Both the position numbers and the translations under genes were made by a program. Below are positions 18,227-28,296 of a DNA stretch of 64,000 nucleotides, one piece after another (position 1 is the stretch's first letter; every line of letters starts with the position of its first letter). Source of the DNA: Elizabethkingia argenteiflava. GTDB lineage: Bacteria > Bacteroidota > Bacteroidia > Flavobacteriales > Weeksellaceae. The notes beneath the pieces are model-generated. The model was not told the DNA's origin. It ran no database searches and saw nothing but the letters and a program-made list of their open reading frames with translations. The stretch is from the NCBI RefSeq assembly GCF_009904105.1, contig NZ_JAAABJ010000641.1:62001-126000 (forward strand), written 5' to 3'.

Positions 18227-21085
18227 ATGAATGTGAATATTAGGGTTTTGGGTGCTGGGGTTTTGTTCTTTTTAGGACAAAATGCAGTAGCACAAAAAAC
18301 AAAGAGGGATACTACGGTCTCGACAAAAAATATTGAAGAGGTAGTAGTATTAGGATATAGTAAAACGGCTACTAAAGCAAAATCCACTGCATCATCTACA
18401 ACTGTTTCGGCTGAAGCATTGGAGAATAGACCTAATGCATCTTTTTTGAATTCATTGCAAGGTCAAGCTCCTGGAATCAGCATCAATTCTTCATCGGGAA
18501 CGCCTGGTTCTGGAAAAATAAGTGTTATGGTAAGGGGACTATCTTCTTTAAATGCATCTTCTGATCCTCTATATGTTATAGATGGTTTAGCCACCAGTGC
18601 AACTCAATTCAGAAATTTGAACACAAATGATATTGAGACGATTTCGGTTCTCAGGGATGCTGCTGCTACTTCTGTATATGGTAACAGAGGAGCGAATGGC
18701 GTAGTAGTCATTACCACTAAAACTGGTAAATTTAATGCGGGCTTAGTGATAAGTTATGACGCTACTACTGGTGTAGCTACGTTGCCCGCTCAGAAATATC
18801 ATTTATCAAATGCTACGCAATACTTAAAAATAAAGCAATTATCTGGTGTTAAAATTACGGATAGGGAAATTGAAAATAATGCGATAAACACAGATTGGAA
18901 AAAGGTTTTTTTTAGATCGGCTCTCACACAGCAACATAATCTAGGACTTAGAATTGGAGGTAAAAATGTTTCGGTATATTCTTCTATCGGTTATTTAGAA
19001 CAAGAAGGTATGGTGCGAACCACAGACTTTAAGCGTTTTACTTTTAGAAATAATATTAATGGGAGGTCTAATAATGGTAAACTTACTTATAATACACAAA
19101 TTGCATTAGGTTATTCTAGAAGAAACGAACTTGAGCAAGAAACCCAAGAATCGCTGAATTCCAATATTGTACAAAATCCTTTGCATGGTTATTTATTGGG
19201 AGATCCCACTCTTCCTAAGGCTCGGTTTTCGAGTGGACAAGATATGTTTAATCAAATAGGGTCAAATACGAATGAAAATAGATTCGTTTGGTTGCTGGAA
19301 GATTATGTAAGATCAGGTAATTTTCCCTCTTATACCGATGAAAATAGTATTTTAGCCAATACGGCGATTAAATATAAAATAAACGATGACTTTTCCATAG
19401 GCAATAAATTAGGATTTGATTATAAACAATCCGATCTAATATTTGCTCAGGCGCCGTGGTCTTATTTAGCTATTGATGAGCGGCAAAAATTGAATATTCA
19501 ATTTACCGGGTCAGAATTAATGACAGATACCAAAGATTTTACTTTTAACAATGTTTTAAATGCTACTTTCCAGAAGAGTTTTGCCGATCATAGTGTAGAA
19601 TTAGGCGGGTATTTTGAATATATTAAAGCTCATTATTTATTCAAAAGCCAAGAGCAAACAGGATTAAACCCAAACAATTGGCGACCAGGATCAGGTACAG
19701 GATATGTTCCTTTTAATCCTGAAAATCAAAACCAATATATTCCGAAAATTGAAGCACAAAAAATTAACGCAGGATCTCTTGCATACTTTCTAACAGCGGA
19801 TTATGATTATAGTGGTAAATATGGTTTTAGTGGAGTAGTAAGGAGAGATGGTACCTATAGATTTACAAAAGCTAACAAGTGGGGAACGTTTTGGTCACTA
19901 GCTGGTAGATGGAATGTTGATAAGGAATTCTTTATGGCAGATTCTACTTTTGATATGCTAAAACTAAGAGCTTCTTATGGAACACAAGGAAATCAGAATT
20001 TAATACCACCGATCAATAATTTGAACCCAATGTTCTCAGCAATTCATTTAGGTACAGACTTAAATGATTTTGGTAAAGGTTACTTGAATATGCCAAGTTA
20101 TTACTTTGCGCAGTTAGGCAATCCAAATCTTCATTGGGAAAAATTAGCGCAATTCAATGTGGGGGTAGATTTCAGATTACTGAACAGAACACTGGAGGGA
20201 ACATTTGATTATTATGTCAAGAGTACAGATGATATGTTTAATAAGTTGAGGCTTTCGGCCATCACCGGACAATATGAAATTGATGCAAATAATGGAAAAC
20301 TTAAAAATATGGGGTTGGAACTGATGCTAAGATATTATATCTTAAACCATCAGGATTATAAATTATCGGTATTTGCAAATGCGGCATATAATAAAAACAA
20401 GATCGTAGAATTAGAGGAAGGGGATCAACTATTATCGGGTAACACTATTGTTAATTCAGTAGGGAATCTGGCTTATCAATGGAATTTGTATCGTTATGCT
20501 GGTGTTAATAAGAAAACCGGAGAAATGCAATTTTATGCCAAGGATGGAAGTATTACAGAAGCACCTACAGACCAAGACAGATTTAAGACTGGAAAAAGTT
20601 ATTATCCTAAATATCAAGGGGGCTTTGGCGTAAATGCCAGCTATAAAGGTTTTTATTTGGATGCTTTATTTTCTTGGCAAGCCAAATCTTGGCAGATGGA
20701 TAATACTTTATCTTGGTTATACGATGCGAGTGCCATAGGGATTACTAATCTTTCTTCGGATATGTTAGGGTCTTGGACTCCCAATAATATGAATGCTTCT
20801 ATGCCCTCTTTAAAAGCTAAAAATTCAGGAATGGATACAGATTCTGATCGTTATCTTTACAGTACGGCATTTGTGAAATTAAAATCCTTGACCTTAGGCT
20901 ATACGGTACCGAAAACACTGCTAAAGGATACAGCTGTAAGATCTCTAAAAATTTTCTTACAAGGCGAAAATTTAACCACATGGACTAAATGGCGAGGTTT
21001 TGACCCCGAAGGAATTGGGGAATATAGCTTAAGTATTTATCCTAATCCAAGAACCGTCTCAGTGGGTATAAATGTAGAACTTTAA
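18227..21085 (+). CDS. SusC/RagA-type TonB-dependent outer-membrane transporter (pair 2)
   Basis: The 952-residue outer-membrane transporter has a signal peptide ending VAQ (1-23), TonB box IEEVVVLGY, plug signature ISVLRDAAATSVYGNRG and a 22-strand-type barrel ending INVEL. Its first 23 residues and leader DNA closely match the pair 1 SusC, but the rest resembles the pair 3 SusC more. Segments shared with pair 3 include LGYLEQ.GMV, RWNVDKE.FM and GENL..WTKWRGFDPEG. It lacks the carboxypeptidase-like extension. susD starts 15 bp later. The ligand is unknown. Confidence 0.93.
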   Translation: MNVNIRVLGAGVLFFLGQNAVAQKTKRDTTVSTKNIEEVVVLGYSKTATKAKSTASSTTVSAEALENRPNASFLNSLQGQAPGISINSSSGTPGSGKISVMVRGLSSLNASSDPLYVIDGLATSATQFRNLNTNDIETISVLRDAAATSVYGNRGANGVVVITTKTGKFNAGLVISYDATTGVATLPAQKYHLSNATQYLKIKQLSGVKITDREIENNAINTDWKKVFFRSALTQQHNLGLRIGGKNVSVYSSIGYLEQEGMVRTTDFKRFTFRNNINGRSNNGKLTYNTQIALGYSRRNELEQETQESLNSNIVQNPLHGYLLGDPTLPKARFSSGQDMFNQIGSNTNENRFVWLLEDYVRSGNFPSYTDENSILANTAIKYKINDDFSIGNKLGFDYKQSDLIFAQAPWSYLAIDERQKLNIQFTGSELMTDTKDFTFNNVLNATFQKSFADHSVELGGYFEYIKAHYLFKSQEQTGLNPNNWRPGSGTGYVPFNPENQNQYIPKIEAQKINAGSLAYFLTADYDYSGKYGFSGVVRRDGTYRFTKANKWGTFWSLAGRWNVDKEFFMADSTFDMLKLRASYGTQGNQNLIPPINNLNPMFSAIHLGTDLNDFGKGYLNMPSYYFAQLGNPNLHWEKLAQFNVGVDFRLLNRTLEGTFDYYVKSTDDMFNKLRLSAITGQYEIDANNGKLKNMGLELMLRYYILNHQDYKLSVFANAAYNKNKIVELEEGDQLLSGNTIVNSVGNLAYQWNLYRYAGVNKKTGEMQFYAKDGSITEAPTDQDRFKTGKSYYPKYQGGFGVNASYKGFYLDALFSWQAKSWQMDNTLSWLYDASAIGITNLSSDMLGSWTPNNMNASMPSLKAKNSGMDTDSDRYLYSTAFVKLKSLTLGYTVPKTLLKDTAVRSLKIFLQGENLTTWTKWRGFDPEGIGEYSLSIYPNPRTVSVGINVEL

Positions 21086-21100
21086 AATAGAAAATTAGAA

Positions 21101-22666
21101 ATGAAGATCAATATATATAAAATAGTATTTGGACTCGCAAGTTTAGCTTTTGGAGTCAGTAGTATGATTTCTTGTCGTGATGCCATTGATATTGTACAGC
21201 CTGGTGAAATGACAGATGAAAATACTTTTAGAGATATTTCAGATTTAAATTTTTATTTAAATGGAATATATAATACTGTAGATCCTAGAAATGAAATTTA
21301 TATCTCAGCGGTATTATCTGATGAATTGAAACCAGGTAAATCCAGTGGAGGACAAGAATTTAAACAACATCGATTTTTCTTTGATAGCTCAGACGATTTT
21401 TCTGCCGATACTTGGCTGGCATATCAAAAGGTTATTAATAGGGTAAATAGAATGTTAGAGGTTGCTAAAAAGATCAATCCGAGTAAAGATCAGGTAAAGT
21501 ACAATCAAATTATAGGGCAAGCTAGAGCGCTTAGAGCGTTTGCATATCTACAGTTGGAAACCTATTATTCCGAGGATATGAAAAATGATAATGCGCTTGG
21601 TGTCATTTTATTTAAACAAGTTCCTTCAATGTATGAAAAGTTGCCACGAAGTAAGAATATCGATATATATGCCTTAATGGAAGAGGATTTAAATTTTGCA
21701 TATGTAAATGTTCAAGATAAAGGTGTAAATCAATATTATATTGATAAATCAGTGGTAAATGCAATCAGGGCTAGATTTTATCTTTATAGAGGGAAGTATG
21801 ATTTAGCTCAAAAATATGCAGAAGAAGTCGTTAAAACTTCTGGTTTAACATTGACAAAAGCTACACCTATTAGCCTTGTTATGGATAACAAGATCCTCTC
21901 AATAGGGAGTAAACCATGGCAAACGGCTTTCTATGCTAACAATTCTTTTAATCCCTATCGGCAAATGTGGGGAGATATTAACCGGGGGGAGGTGATTTTC
22001 TCGTTAGCAAGACCTGTATATTCAACTAAAACAAGTATTAATGAATTATTTAATACCAATGCATCTGATATCACGGGATCTCCCATGTGGTTCTGGGGGA
22101 GAAACTTATATAATATTTTTGTTAACCTTCCTGGAGATATTCGTAAATATGCTTATGTAGATCCAACCTCTATTCCAAAAGAGGGTTATACCAAGCTGCA
22201 AAATACGAGAGAAGATCAATTGGTTATAGATAAATACCCAGGTAAATCCAATGCGGCTATAAAAAATGATTTTAAAATTTTCAGATTGTCGGAAATGTAT
22301 TTTATTTTGGCAGAAGCTGCTATAGAACAAGGAGATTTAATCAAAGCTGCACAATACATTAAAGAGGTCAGAGATGCCAGAAATTATAAAGGCGCTGTTG
22401 CTAGGCCTAGCTATTCTAACAAAAAAGAGGCGCTCCAAGATCTATTATTGGAGAGAAGGGTAGAATTAGCATTGGAGGGACACCGTTACATTGATCTTAA
22501 AAGGTTGGGAAATGCTGCTGGGGTTACTATGGATAGGAATCCTACAGATGATATTGTAGAGGTGGGTAATTTACCAAATGCTAGTTATAAGTATACTTTC
22601 CCGATTCCCAATAAAGAAATTCAGGGAAATAAAAATTTGGTACAAAATAAAGGTTACTCGAGATAA
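21101..22666 (+). CDS. SusD/RagB-type nutrient-binding lipoprotein (pair 2)
   Basis: A 521-residue surface lipoprotein with lipobox MISC (Cys25). SusD helices carry ALRAFAYLQLETYYSEDM near residue 145, and the C-terminal motif is LLLERRVELALEGHRYIDLKRLG. It is clearly related to the pair 3 SusD; both have the CxDAI-(D/N)I start and PRSKN near the middle. It is translated from an ATG 15 bp after susC and ends just before a bidirectional-looking terminator. Confidence 0.93.
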   Translation: MKINIYKIVFGLASLAFGVSSMISCRDAIDIVQPGEMTDENTFRDISDLNFYLNGIYNTVDPRNEIYISAVLSDELKPGKSSGGQEFKQHRFFFDSSDDFSADTWLAYQKVINRVNRMLEVAKKINPSKDQVKYNQIIGQARALRAFAYLQLETYYSEDMKNDNALGVILFKQVPSMYEKLPRSKNIDIYALMEEDLNFAYVNVQDKGVNQYYIDKSVVNAIRARFYLYRGKYDLAQKYAEEVVKTSGLTLTKATPISLVMDNKILSIGSKPWQTAFYANNSFNPYRQMWGDINRGEVIFSLARPVYSTKTSINELFNTNASDITGSPMWFWGRNLYNIFVNLPGDIRKYAYVDPTSIPKEGYTKLQNTREDQLVIDKYPGKSNAAIKNDFKIFRLSEMYFILAEAAIEQGDLIKAAQYIKEVRDARNYKGAVARPSYSNKKEALQDLLLERRVELALEGHRYIDLKRLGNAAGVTMDRNPTDDIVEVGNLPNASYKYTFPIPNKEIQGNKNLVQNKGYSR

Positions 22667-22690
22667 ACTCTGTTCCTGTTTTAATGTAGC

Positions 22691-22726
22691 AAAAAAGAGG
22701 TTGTCTTTTGGCAACCTCTTTTTTTG
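22691..22726 (+). terminator. Terminator after susC-susD pair 2
   Basis: A 13-bp stem (22691-22703 with 22712-22724) with an 8-base loop. It has A's on the left and T's on the right, so it may work in both directions between susD and the convergent XRE gene. Confidence 0.85.
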
Positions 22727-22881
22727 AAAATTCATTATACGATAGATTTTATTATCTAGCAACCAGAGGTCCCTAAATCGATTTACCAAAGCTAATCGAT
22801 TGTGAATAGGTTTATCCTTACTATCTTTCACTCTCAATTTCGGGAGATACAATAGAGGTATAGGATGTTTATAAGTAGGGC

Positions 22882-23259
22882 TTATTTTTTTAACCTCTCT
22901 CTTAGAAAGAGAATTTCATCTTTCAGCTCTTCAATTCTGGACTCATAGGATAAAACCAGTTTTTCCAGCATTTCTTTATTTTCTTTGTATATATTCTCCT
23001 GATGGCCGATCACATTATCTGTATTTTGTTGGTTATAGATATTCTGTGGTGTGCCATCTAAAAAATGATAGGGCGGTTTTTTTAAAATGGAGGCAATAGC
23101 CAATAATCTCTCTACCGTCAGTTTACTTTCATTTTTTTCCAGATTGGTATAAGCTGCCTGGCTAATCCCTAGTTCGTGGGCCATATTTTCGTGTGAATAG
23201 CCATACTCTTTGCGGGCTTCTTTTATACGTTCTAAAATTTTTTCTACAGGGTCCATCAT
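22882..23259 (-). CDS. XRE-family (Cro/C1-type) transcriptional regulator with coiled-coil tail
   Basis: The 125-residue DNA-binding protein has an N-terminal helix-turn-helix (about 8-66) with ARKEYGYSHENMAHELGISQAAYTNLE, typical of Cro/C1 regulators. A C-terminal stretch (about 85-125) of charged heptads ending ILFLRERLKK suits a coiled-coil dimer. It is divergent from the third susC (538 bp apart) and convergent with pair 2. Three phased repeats lie directly in front of its start and may be its own operator. Control of the neighbouring susC-susD pair is possible but not shown. Two adjacent ATGs could serve as start. Confidence 0.88.
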   Translation of the reverse strand: MMDPVEKILERIKEARKEYGYSHENMAHELGISQAAYTNLEKNESKLTVERLLAIASILKKPPYHFLDGTPQNIYNQQNTDNVIGHQENIYKENKEMLEKLVLSYESRIEELKDEILFLRERLKK

Positions 23260-23276
23260 GTTATTATAAATATTTG

Positions 23277-23327
23277 TAAAACTAATAATTTATACGATAA
23301 AACTAATAAAAAATATATAAAACTAAT
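23277..23327. promoter_or_regulatory. Three phased direct repeats upstream of the XRE gene (candidate operator)
   Basis: TAAAACTAAT occurs at 23277-23286, 23298-23307 and 23318-23327, with spacing of 21 and 20 bp, or two helical turns. The first copy is 17 bp from the regulator's start codon. Spacing on one DNA face suggests a protein-binding array. No TAnnTTTG box is seen on the minus strand here. Confidence 0.55.
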
Positions 23328-23797
23328 TGTAATTACTCGGGAATCAATTTAAATTAGTGCTGTCAAATGTGAGGAATTATTTAGATTATACGAGAGACTT
23401 ATGTATTTTATAATGTAAAATATGTCAAAAACTACAAATTTAGTATCAAATCAATAAAATAAAACGTTTAGAGGACGATCGCTATCCAGGGTTTCTATTA
23501 ATCGAGAAACCTTATTGTTGAGGCTGGCACAAAATACTAGAGTAGAGTCATATGATTGACCCTAAGACGTATTATAAAGAGGTTATACTGTTCCCATATA
23601 AATAAAGAGGTACAGGCTCTAGCTGCAAATGTAATCATATTGATCAGGAATCCCAAAAGTGTTGATGTCTTTAATATAGGAAGATAAATAGGAAGGCAAC
23701 AAAATATGCCTTCTGATATAATAGACCTATAATCGCTTCAAAAATCTATAGCCGGTTTTATTATTTATCTGCGATTCAATTTGAAAATCCATCACAT
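23328..23797. other. Intergenic region before the third susC
   Basis: No gene. Two small inverted repeats are visible: GGTTTCT/AGAAACC (23490-23511) and GAAGGCA/TGCCTTC (23692-23713). I see no TAnnTTTG box close to the susC start and no relation to the leaders of pairs 1 and 2. The promoter of pair 3 remains unidentified. Confidence 0.5.
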
Positions 23798-26659
23798 ATG
23801 AAAATAAAATTAACACTGTTCAGTATGGGGGTATTATTTTTTATAAATCAGCATACCCTCGCCCAAAAAAGAAAAAAAGACACCACCTCTACAAAAGATA
23901 TTGAAGAAGTCGTGGTCTTAGGTTATAATAAGCGGCTTACCAAGCCCAAGGATGCGTCTGCCAATACAGTCGTCATTGCGGAAAAACTTGAAGGCCGGCC
24001 TAATATATCCTTTTTAAACACCTTACAGGGTTCAGCGCCAGGCTTAACCATCTCCTCGAACTCCGGATCTCCTGGGTCTGCCAAGATAGATGTCTTGATC
24101 AGAGGTATAGCTTCCATCAATGCCAATACCGAACCTTTAATCGTTCTAGATGGTGTTCCCACCAATGCCAATCAATTTAGAAATCTTAATACCGAGGATA
24201 TAGAATCTATTTCTGTTTTGAGAGATGCTGCAGCTACATCGATTTACGGAAATAGGGGAGCCAATGGCGTATTATTGATTAACACCAAATCAGGAAAATA
24301 TAATAAATCATTAAGTATGCATTACAGTGCGATGACGGGAATAAATACTTTGCCAAAGCATAGGTACAATCTCGCTAATGCTTCACAATTTCTGACCTTG
24401 CAGAAAAGATTAGGGATAAATCCTGCACTTTCTATGTCTGATGAAGAAATTGCAAATTATCCTGTTAATACCGATTGGCGAAAGGTGTTTTTCAAGCAAG
24501 ATATCATCAAGCAGCATAACTTACAGATTTCTGCAGGGGGGAAGAATTTAAATGGTTTTGCTTCTTTAGGCTATTTAGAACAAGGGGGAATGGTTCCCAA
24601 TACCGATTTTAAAAGAATGAGCCTTCGGACCAATCTCAATGCAAAGTCTGATGATAATAAATGGATGTTTTCTACCCAGGCAGCCATTGCATTTTCTCGG
24701 AGGAACCAATTAAATGAGGAAACAAACAGTGGATTAAGTAACAACTCTCTTCAAAATCCATTGCTCGGATCTGTCACCGGATTACCTTATCTAAAATCAG
24801 GGCAATATAAAACTGGGCAGGAGTTATGGGATGCTATAGGTGGAGATTCCGGGAAAGGAAATTTTATTTACATTCTGGAAGACAATGCAAGAAGAGCTTA
24901 TCACAGTATGTTTAATCGCTATGATGATGTCAATACCTTTGTAAATGCAAATGTTAATTATAAACTGACAGAGGAGCTTAGCCTCGGAAATACTACTGGG
25001 GCAGATTACAAAGTGGTCAATAGATGGACAGGCAGAGCACCTTGGGGCTATCTGGCCTTAGTTGTGGCCAAGAATACAAACACAGAATATGGAGGCTCGG
25101 AGACTCAGCAAAATGAAAGAGAATTAAATCTGAATTCGGTGACCAAACTTCTTTTAAATAAAAAATGGGGTGATCATAGCTTAGATGCCGGAGTGTATTT
25201 AGAATATATAAAGGTACATTATTTTGCCTCCACCCAAACGCAAAATGGCTTGGATCCCAAAACGTGGGCTTTAGGAGCAGGCACGGGTTATATTCCTTAT
25301 AGTGCCAGTGACCCCAATAAGTATGTACCTCAGGTTTATTCTCGTAAAATTGATGCAGGAGCACTTTCTTATTTTGGATCCATAGATTATGATTATAGAG
25401 GCAAGTATGGATTGGGAGGTGTGATCAGGAGAGATGGTAGCTATCGTTTTACCAAACAAAATAGATGGGGTACTTTTTGGGCGGTTTCTGGGCGGTGGAA
25501 TGTCGATAAAGAAGCCTTTATGGAAAATGTAGGTTTTGATATGTTGAAACTTAGGCTCTCCTACGGAACCCAAGGAAATCAGAATATTATAGATCCTGAT
25601 GCGGGGAGTAATGCCTTGTTGCTAGGAGCCAAGATTGTATATGATCTGAATGCTATAACAAACGGCTATGACAATCAAGTAGGATTGAAAGTAGATAATA
25701 TAGGCAATCCCAATTTGGTATGGGAGAAAATATCGCAATTCAATATAGGTTTAGATTTCAGATTTCTTAGGAAACGCTTAAACGGAAATATAGATTTTTA
25801 TCGAAAGAAAACCACCGAGTTGTATAATGATTTGAGATCCTCCGCCATTACTGGTTTTTATTCCTATAGGGGTAATTTTGGAAATCTTATGAATACAGGT
25901 ATAGAAGTGTCGTTAAACTATGATCTACTCAAACAAAAAGAAGCACAGCTCTCTATTTTTGCCAATGCTGCGTGGAATAAAAATAAACTGCTAAAGATCG
26001 AAATTCCAATTAGAAGAGGGGCCTTGTTAATGGAAGAAGGAGGTCCTCTGTATCAATGGAATTTGGTCCCTTGGTTGGGGGTAAATCCCGAAAATGGAAA
26101 AGGGCAATATTTGGCGTCCGACGGTAGTATCACCGAGACACCCAAGGAAAAAGACAGAATAAAGAAAGGCAGAAATTTTTTTCCTAATTATAATGGAGGA
26201 TTTGGTTTTAACGCATCTTACAAAGGCTTTTTTTGGGATACCCTGTTTACCTTTCAAGCTGATTTTTATAGAAGTGATAACCAACTGTCCTGGGCGTACA
26301 ATCCTTCTTATGCATCTAATGGAAAAAATGTATCTGCGGATTTATTAAACGCGTGGACTCCCCAAAATCGCTATACCTCTATTCCCGATCTCAAAGCAGC
26401 TGATTATTCAGCCATGAGCGACAGGCTTTTATTTGATGCATCGTTTATAAGGTTAAAGTCCATTACTTTGGGCTATCATGTTCCCAAAAAACTTTTGCAG
26501 GAGGGGTTTGTTAAATCCTTAAAAGTATTTATTCAAGGAGAAAATCTGGCGATATGGACCAAGTGGAGAGGTTTTGATCCAGAGGGTTTAGGTACTTTTC
26601 CACTGGGGGTTTATCCCAACCCAAAAACGGTTTCAATAGGTGTAAATATTGACTTTTAA
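23798..26659 (+). CDS. SusC/RagA-type TonB-dependent outer-membrane transporter (pair 3)
   Basis: A 953-residue outer-membrane transporter with a signal peptide ending LAQ, TonB box IEEVVVLGY and plug signature ISVLRDAAATSIYGNRG; the barrel ends VNIDF. It is the closest relative of the pair 2 transporter in this window, nearly equal in length, with the same barrel end and GENL..WTKWRGFDPEG. It has no N-terminal carboxypeptidase-like domain. Its leader differs from those of pairs 1 and 2, so it may be regulated separately, perhaps by the divergent XRE protein (inference). Confidence 0.93.
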   Translation: MKIKLTLFSMGVLFFINQHTLAQKRKKDTTSTKDIEEVVVLGYNKRLTKPKDASANTVVIAEKLEGRPNISFLNTLQGSAPGLTISSNSGSPGSAKIDVLIRGIASINANTEPLIVLDGVPTNANQFRNLNTEDIESISVLRDAAATSIYGNRGANGVLLINTKSGKYNKSLSMHYSAMTGINTLPKHRYNLANASQFLTLQKRLGINPALSMSDEEIANYPVNTDWRKVFFKQDIIKQHNLQISAGGKNLNGFASLGYLEQGGMVPNTDFKRMSLRTNLNAKSDDNKWMFSTQAAIAFSRRNQLNEETNSGLSNNSLQNPLLGSVTGLPYLKSGQYKTGQELWDAIGGDSGKGNFIYILEDNARRAYHSMFNRYDDVNTFVNANVNYKLTEELSLGNTTGADYKVVNRWTGRAPWGYLALVVAKNTNTEYGGSETQQNERELNLNSVTKLLLNKKWGDHSLDAGVYLEYIKVHYFASTQTQNGLDPKTWALGAGTGYIPYSASDPNKYVPQVYSRKIDAGALSYFGSIDYDYRGKYGLGGVIRRDGSYRFTKQNRWGTFWAVSGRWNVDKEAFMENVGFDMLKLRLSYGTQGNQNIIDPDAGSNALLLGAKIVYDLNAITNGYDNQVGLKVDNIGNPNLVWEKISQFNIGLDFRFLRKRLNGNIDFYRKKTTELYNDLRSSAITGFYSYRGNFGNLMNTGIEVSLNYDLLKQKEAQLSIFANAAWNKNKLLKIEIPIRRGALLMEEGGPLYQWNLVPWLGVNPENGKGQYLASDGSITETPKEKDRIKKGRNFFPNYNGGFGFNASYKGFFWDTLFTFQADFYRSDNQLSWAYNPSYASNGKNVSADLLNAWTPQNRYTSIPDLKAADYSAMSDRLLFDASFIRLKSITLGYHVPKKLLQEGFVKSLKVFIQGENLAIWTKWRGFDPEGLGTFPLGVYPNPKTVSIGVNIDF

Positions 26660-26669
26660 TATACGATAC

Positions 26670-28220
26670 ATGAAAAATATATATATAAATAAATTAATAG
26701 CAGGCGTTCTTCTCTATATTGCATTTTCTTGTCAGGATGCTATAAATATCTCGCAGGATGGCATCTTGGATAATAAAGCAAGCTTTAAAACAATCCAAGA
26801 TTTAAAGCAATTTTTGCTAGGAGATATCTACAAGATAATTGATGTCTCAGATCCTATAGCCTTTACTTCGCTGTTTACAGATGAGGTAGGACAAGGCCCT
26901 TCCAATAGTCAACTGTACCAAGATATTCACCAGTTTTACCTAGACACTAACAATAGTTTTGCTTCTTCTATTTGGTTGGATAACTATAAGATAATTAATA
27001 GAGTAAATCGCTTATTAGAAGCTTCCATATTAGTGAAGGCCACCAATAGTACTGAGATAAAAGCTAAAAATCAAATATTGGCAGAAGCAAGAGCTGCAAG
27101 AGCTTTTGCATATCTAATTTTGGAAACCTATTACTCACCTGATATGAAAGATAACAATGCTTTAGGGGTGATGATACTTGATCATGTACCTGCCAATGAT
27201 GAAAAGTTACCGAGAAGCAAGAATGCTGAAGTCTTTGCCGTAATAGATGCAGATATAGCTTTTGCAGAAGAGCATTTAGCGAATTCAAACAATTATTTTT
27301 TCTTTAATCAAAATTTTGTAAAAGCCTTTAAAGCAAGATATTATTTATATAGAGGAAAATATGCTGAAGCCAAAAAATATGCTCAAAAGTTGATCCTTGA
27401 ATCCAATTTGGTATTGACACCATCTCGTCCCATTCCTTCCGGTGATATAGGGTCCCCAAAATGGCATACTGAGTTGAATGCTTACTCTTCGACTAATCCT
27501 TATATAAAAATGTGGAATGATAGTGGGCAGGGCGAAATTATTTTTGCCCTAAGCAGACCGGGTTCGGGATCTTGGCCCAATATAGCCAGTGTTTATGTTA
27601 CCAATGCTACCAATGTAAAAGGAGCGGTTAACTATGATATGGGGCGAAATTTATTTAATCAGATCAATGCCAATCCCCATGATATTAGAAGATGGGCTTT
27701 CGTGGATCCCTCTTCCCTCTTTGATCCTCAATATGAAACCAACCCGAATTATAAAAATTCAGATGTTATCGTGATAGATAAATATCCCGGTAAATATACA
27801 GGAACACAGCCTTTACGAAACGATGAGAAAGTATTTAGGCTTTCCGAAATGTATTTTATTCTAGCAGAATGTGCGATTCATGATCAGCAATTATCTTTGG
27901 CTGCACAGTATATTCATAAGGTAAGACAGGCCAGACAAATATCAGGAAATATCCTAGTACCTAAGTACGCAAATCAAACCCAAGCTTGGGCAGATGTACT
28001 AAAAGAAAGAAGAATAGAGCTCGCTTTTGAAGGGCATAGGTATATTGATATTAAAAGAATAGGTCCGCTGGCCCATAAGAGTATAGAGCGTCATCCTACA
28101 GATGATTTTGATAAAAAGGCGGTCTTAACGCTTTCTAATACAGATTATCGATTTACTTTACCCATTCCATTGAACGAGCTTAATAAAAATACAGAACTGA
28201 TACAGAATAAAGGTTACTGA
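26670..28220 (+). CDS. SusD/RagB-type nutrient-binding lipoprotein (pair 3)
   Basis: The partner lipoprotein is 516 residues from the ATG at 26670. An in-frame ATG at 26649 overlaps the end of susC and would add seven residues ahead of a proper signal peptide, so I chose 26670, 10 bp after susC. The signal peptide ends in AFSC (Cys21). SusD motifs ARAARAFAYLILETYYSPDM and LKERRIELAFEGHRYIDIKRIG are present. It parallels the pair 2 SusD closely, so the two pairs probably arose by duplication. Confidence 0.92.
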   Translation: MKNIYINKLIAGVLLYIAFSCQDAINISQDGILDNKASFKTIQDLKQFLLGDIYKIIDVSDPIAFTSLFTDEVGQGPSNSQLYQDIHQFYLDTNNSFASSIWLDNYKIINRVNRLLEASILVKATNSTEIKAKNQILAEARAARAFAYLILETYYSPDMKDNNALGVMILDHVPANDEKLPRSKNAEVFAVIDADIAFAEEHLANSNNYFFFNQNFVKAFKARYYLYRGKYAEAKKYAQKLILESNLVLTPSRPIPSGDIGSPKWHTELNAYSSTNPYIKMWNDSGQGEIIFALSRPGSGSWPNIASVYVTNATNVKGAVNYDMGRNLFNQINANPHDIRRWAFVDPSSLFDPQYETNPNYKNSDVIVIDKYPGKYTGTQPLRNDEKVFRLSEMYFILAECAIHDQQLSLAAQYIHKVRQARQISGNILVPKYANQTQAWADVLKERRIELAFEGHRYIDIKRIGPLAHKSIERHPTDDFDKKAVLTLSNTDYRFTLPIPLNELNKNTELIQNKGY

Positions 28221-28268
28221 ATTGCGTGAAGCATTTTTTTGCGTTTGTGTGTTTTAGGATTCTGCAGG

Positions 28269-28296
28269 GCTGCCTTAGTTTCTAAGGCAGCTTTTT
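28269..28296 (+). terminator. Terminator after susC-susD pair 3
   Basis: A perfect 10-bp stem (28269-28278 with 28282-28291), TTT loop and five T's. It lies about 50 bp after the susD stop. Confidence 0.9.

Noticed and set aside
22571-22852. 93-codon minus-strand frame
   Set aside because: It overlaps the end of susD pair 2 and the terminator, has no start context and matches no family.
26649-26669. Upstream ATG for susD pair 3
   Set aside because: It would overlap susC and put seven residues before a normal lipoprotein signal peptide; ATG 26670 fits better.
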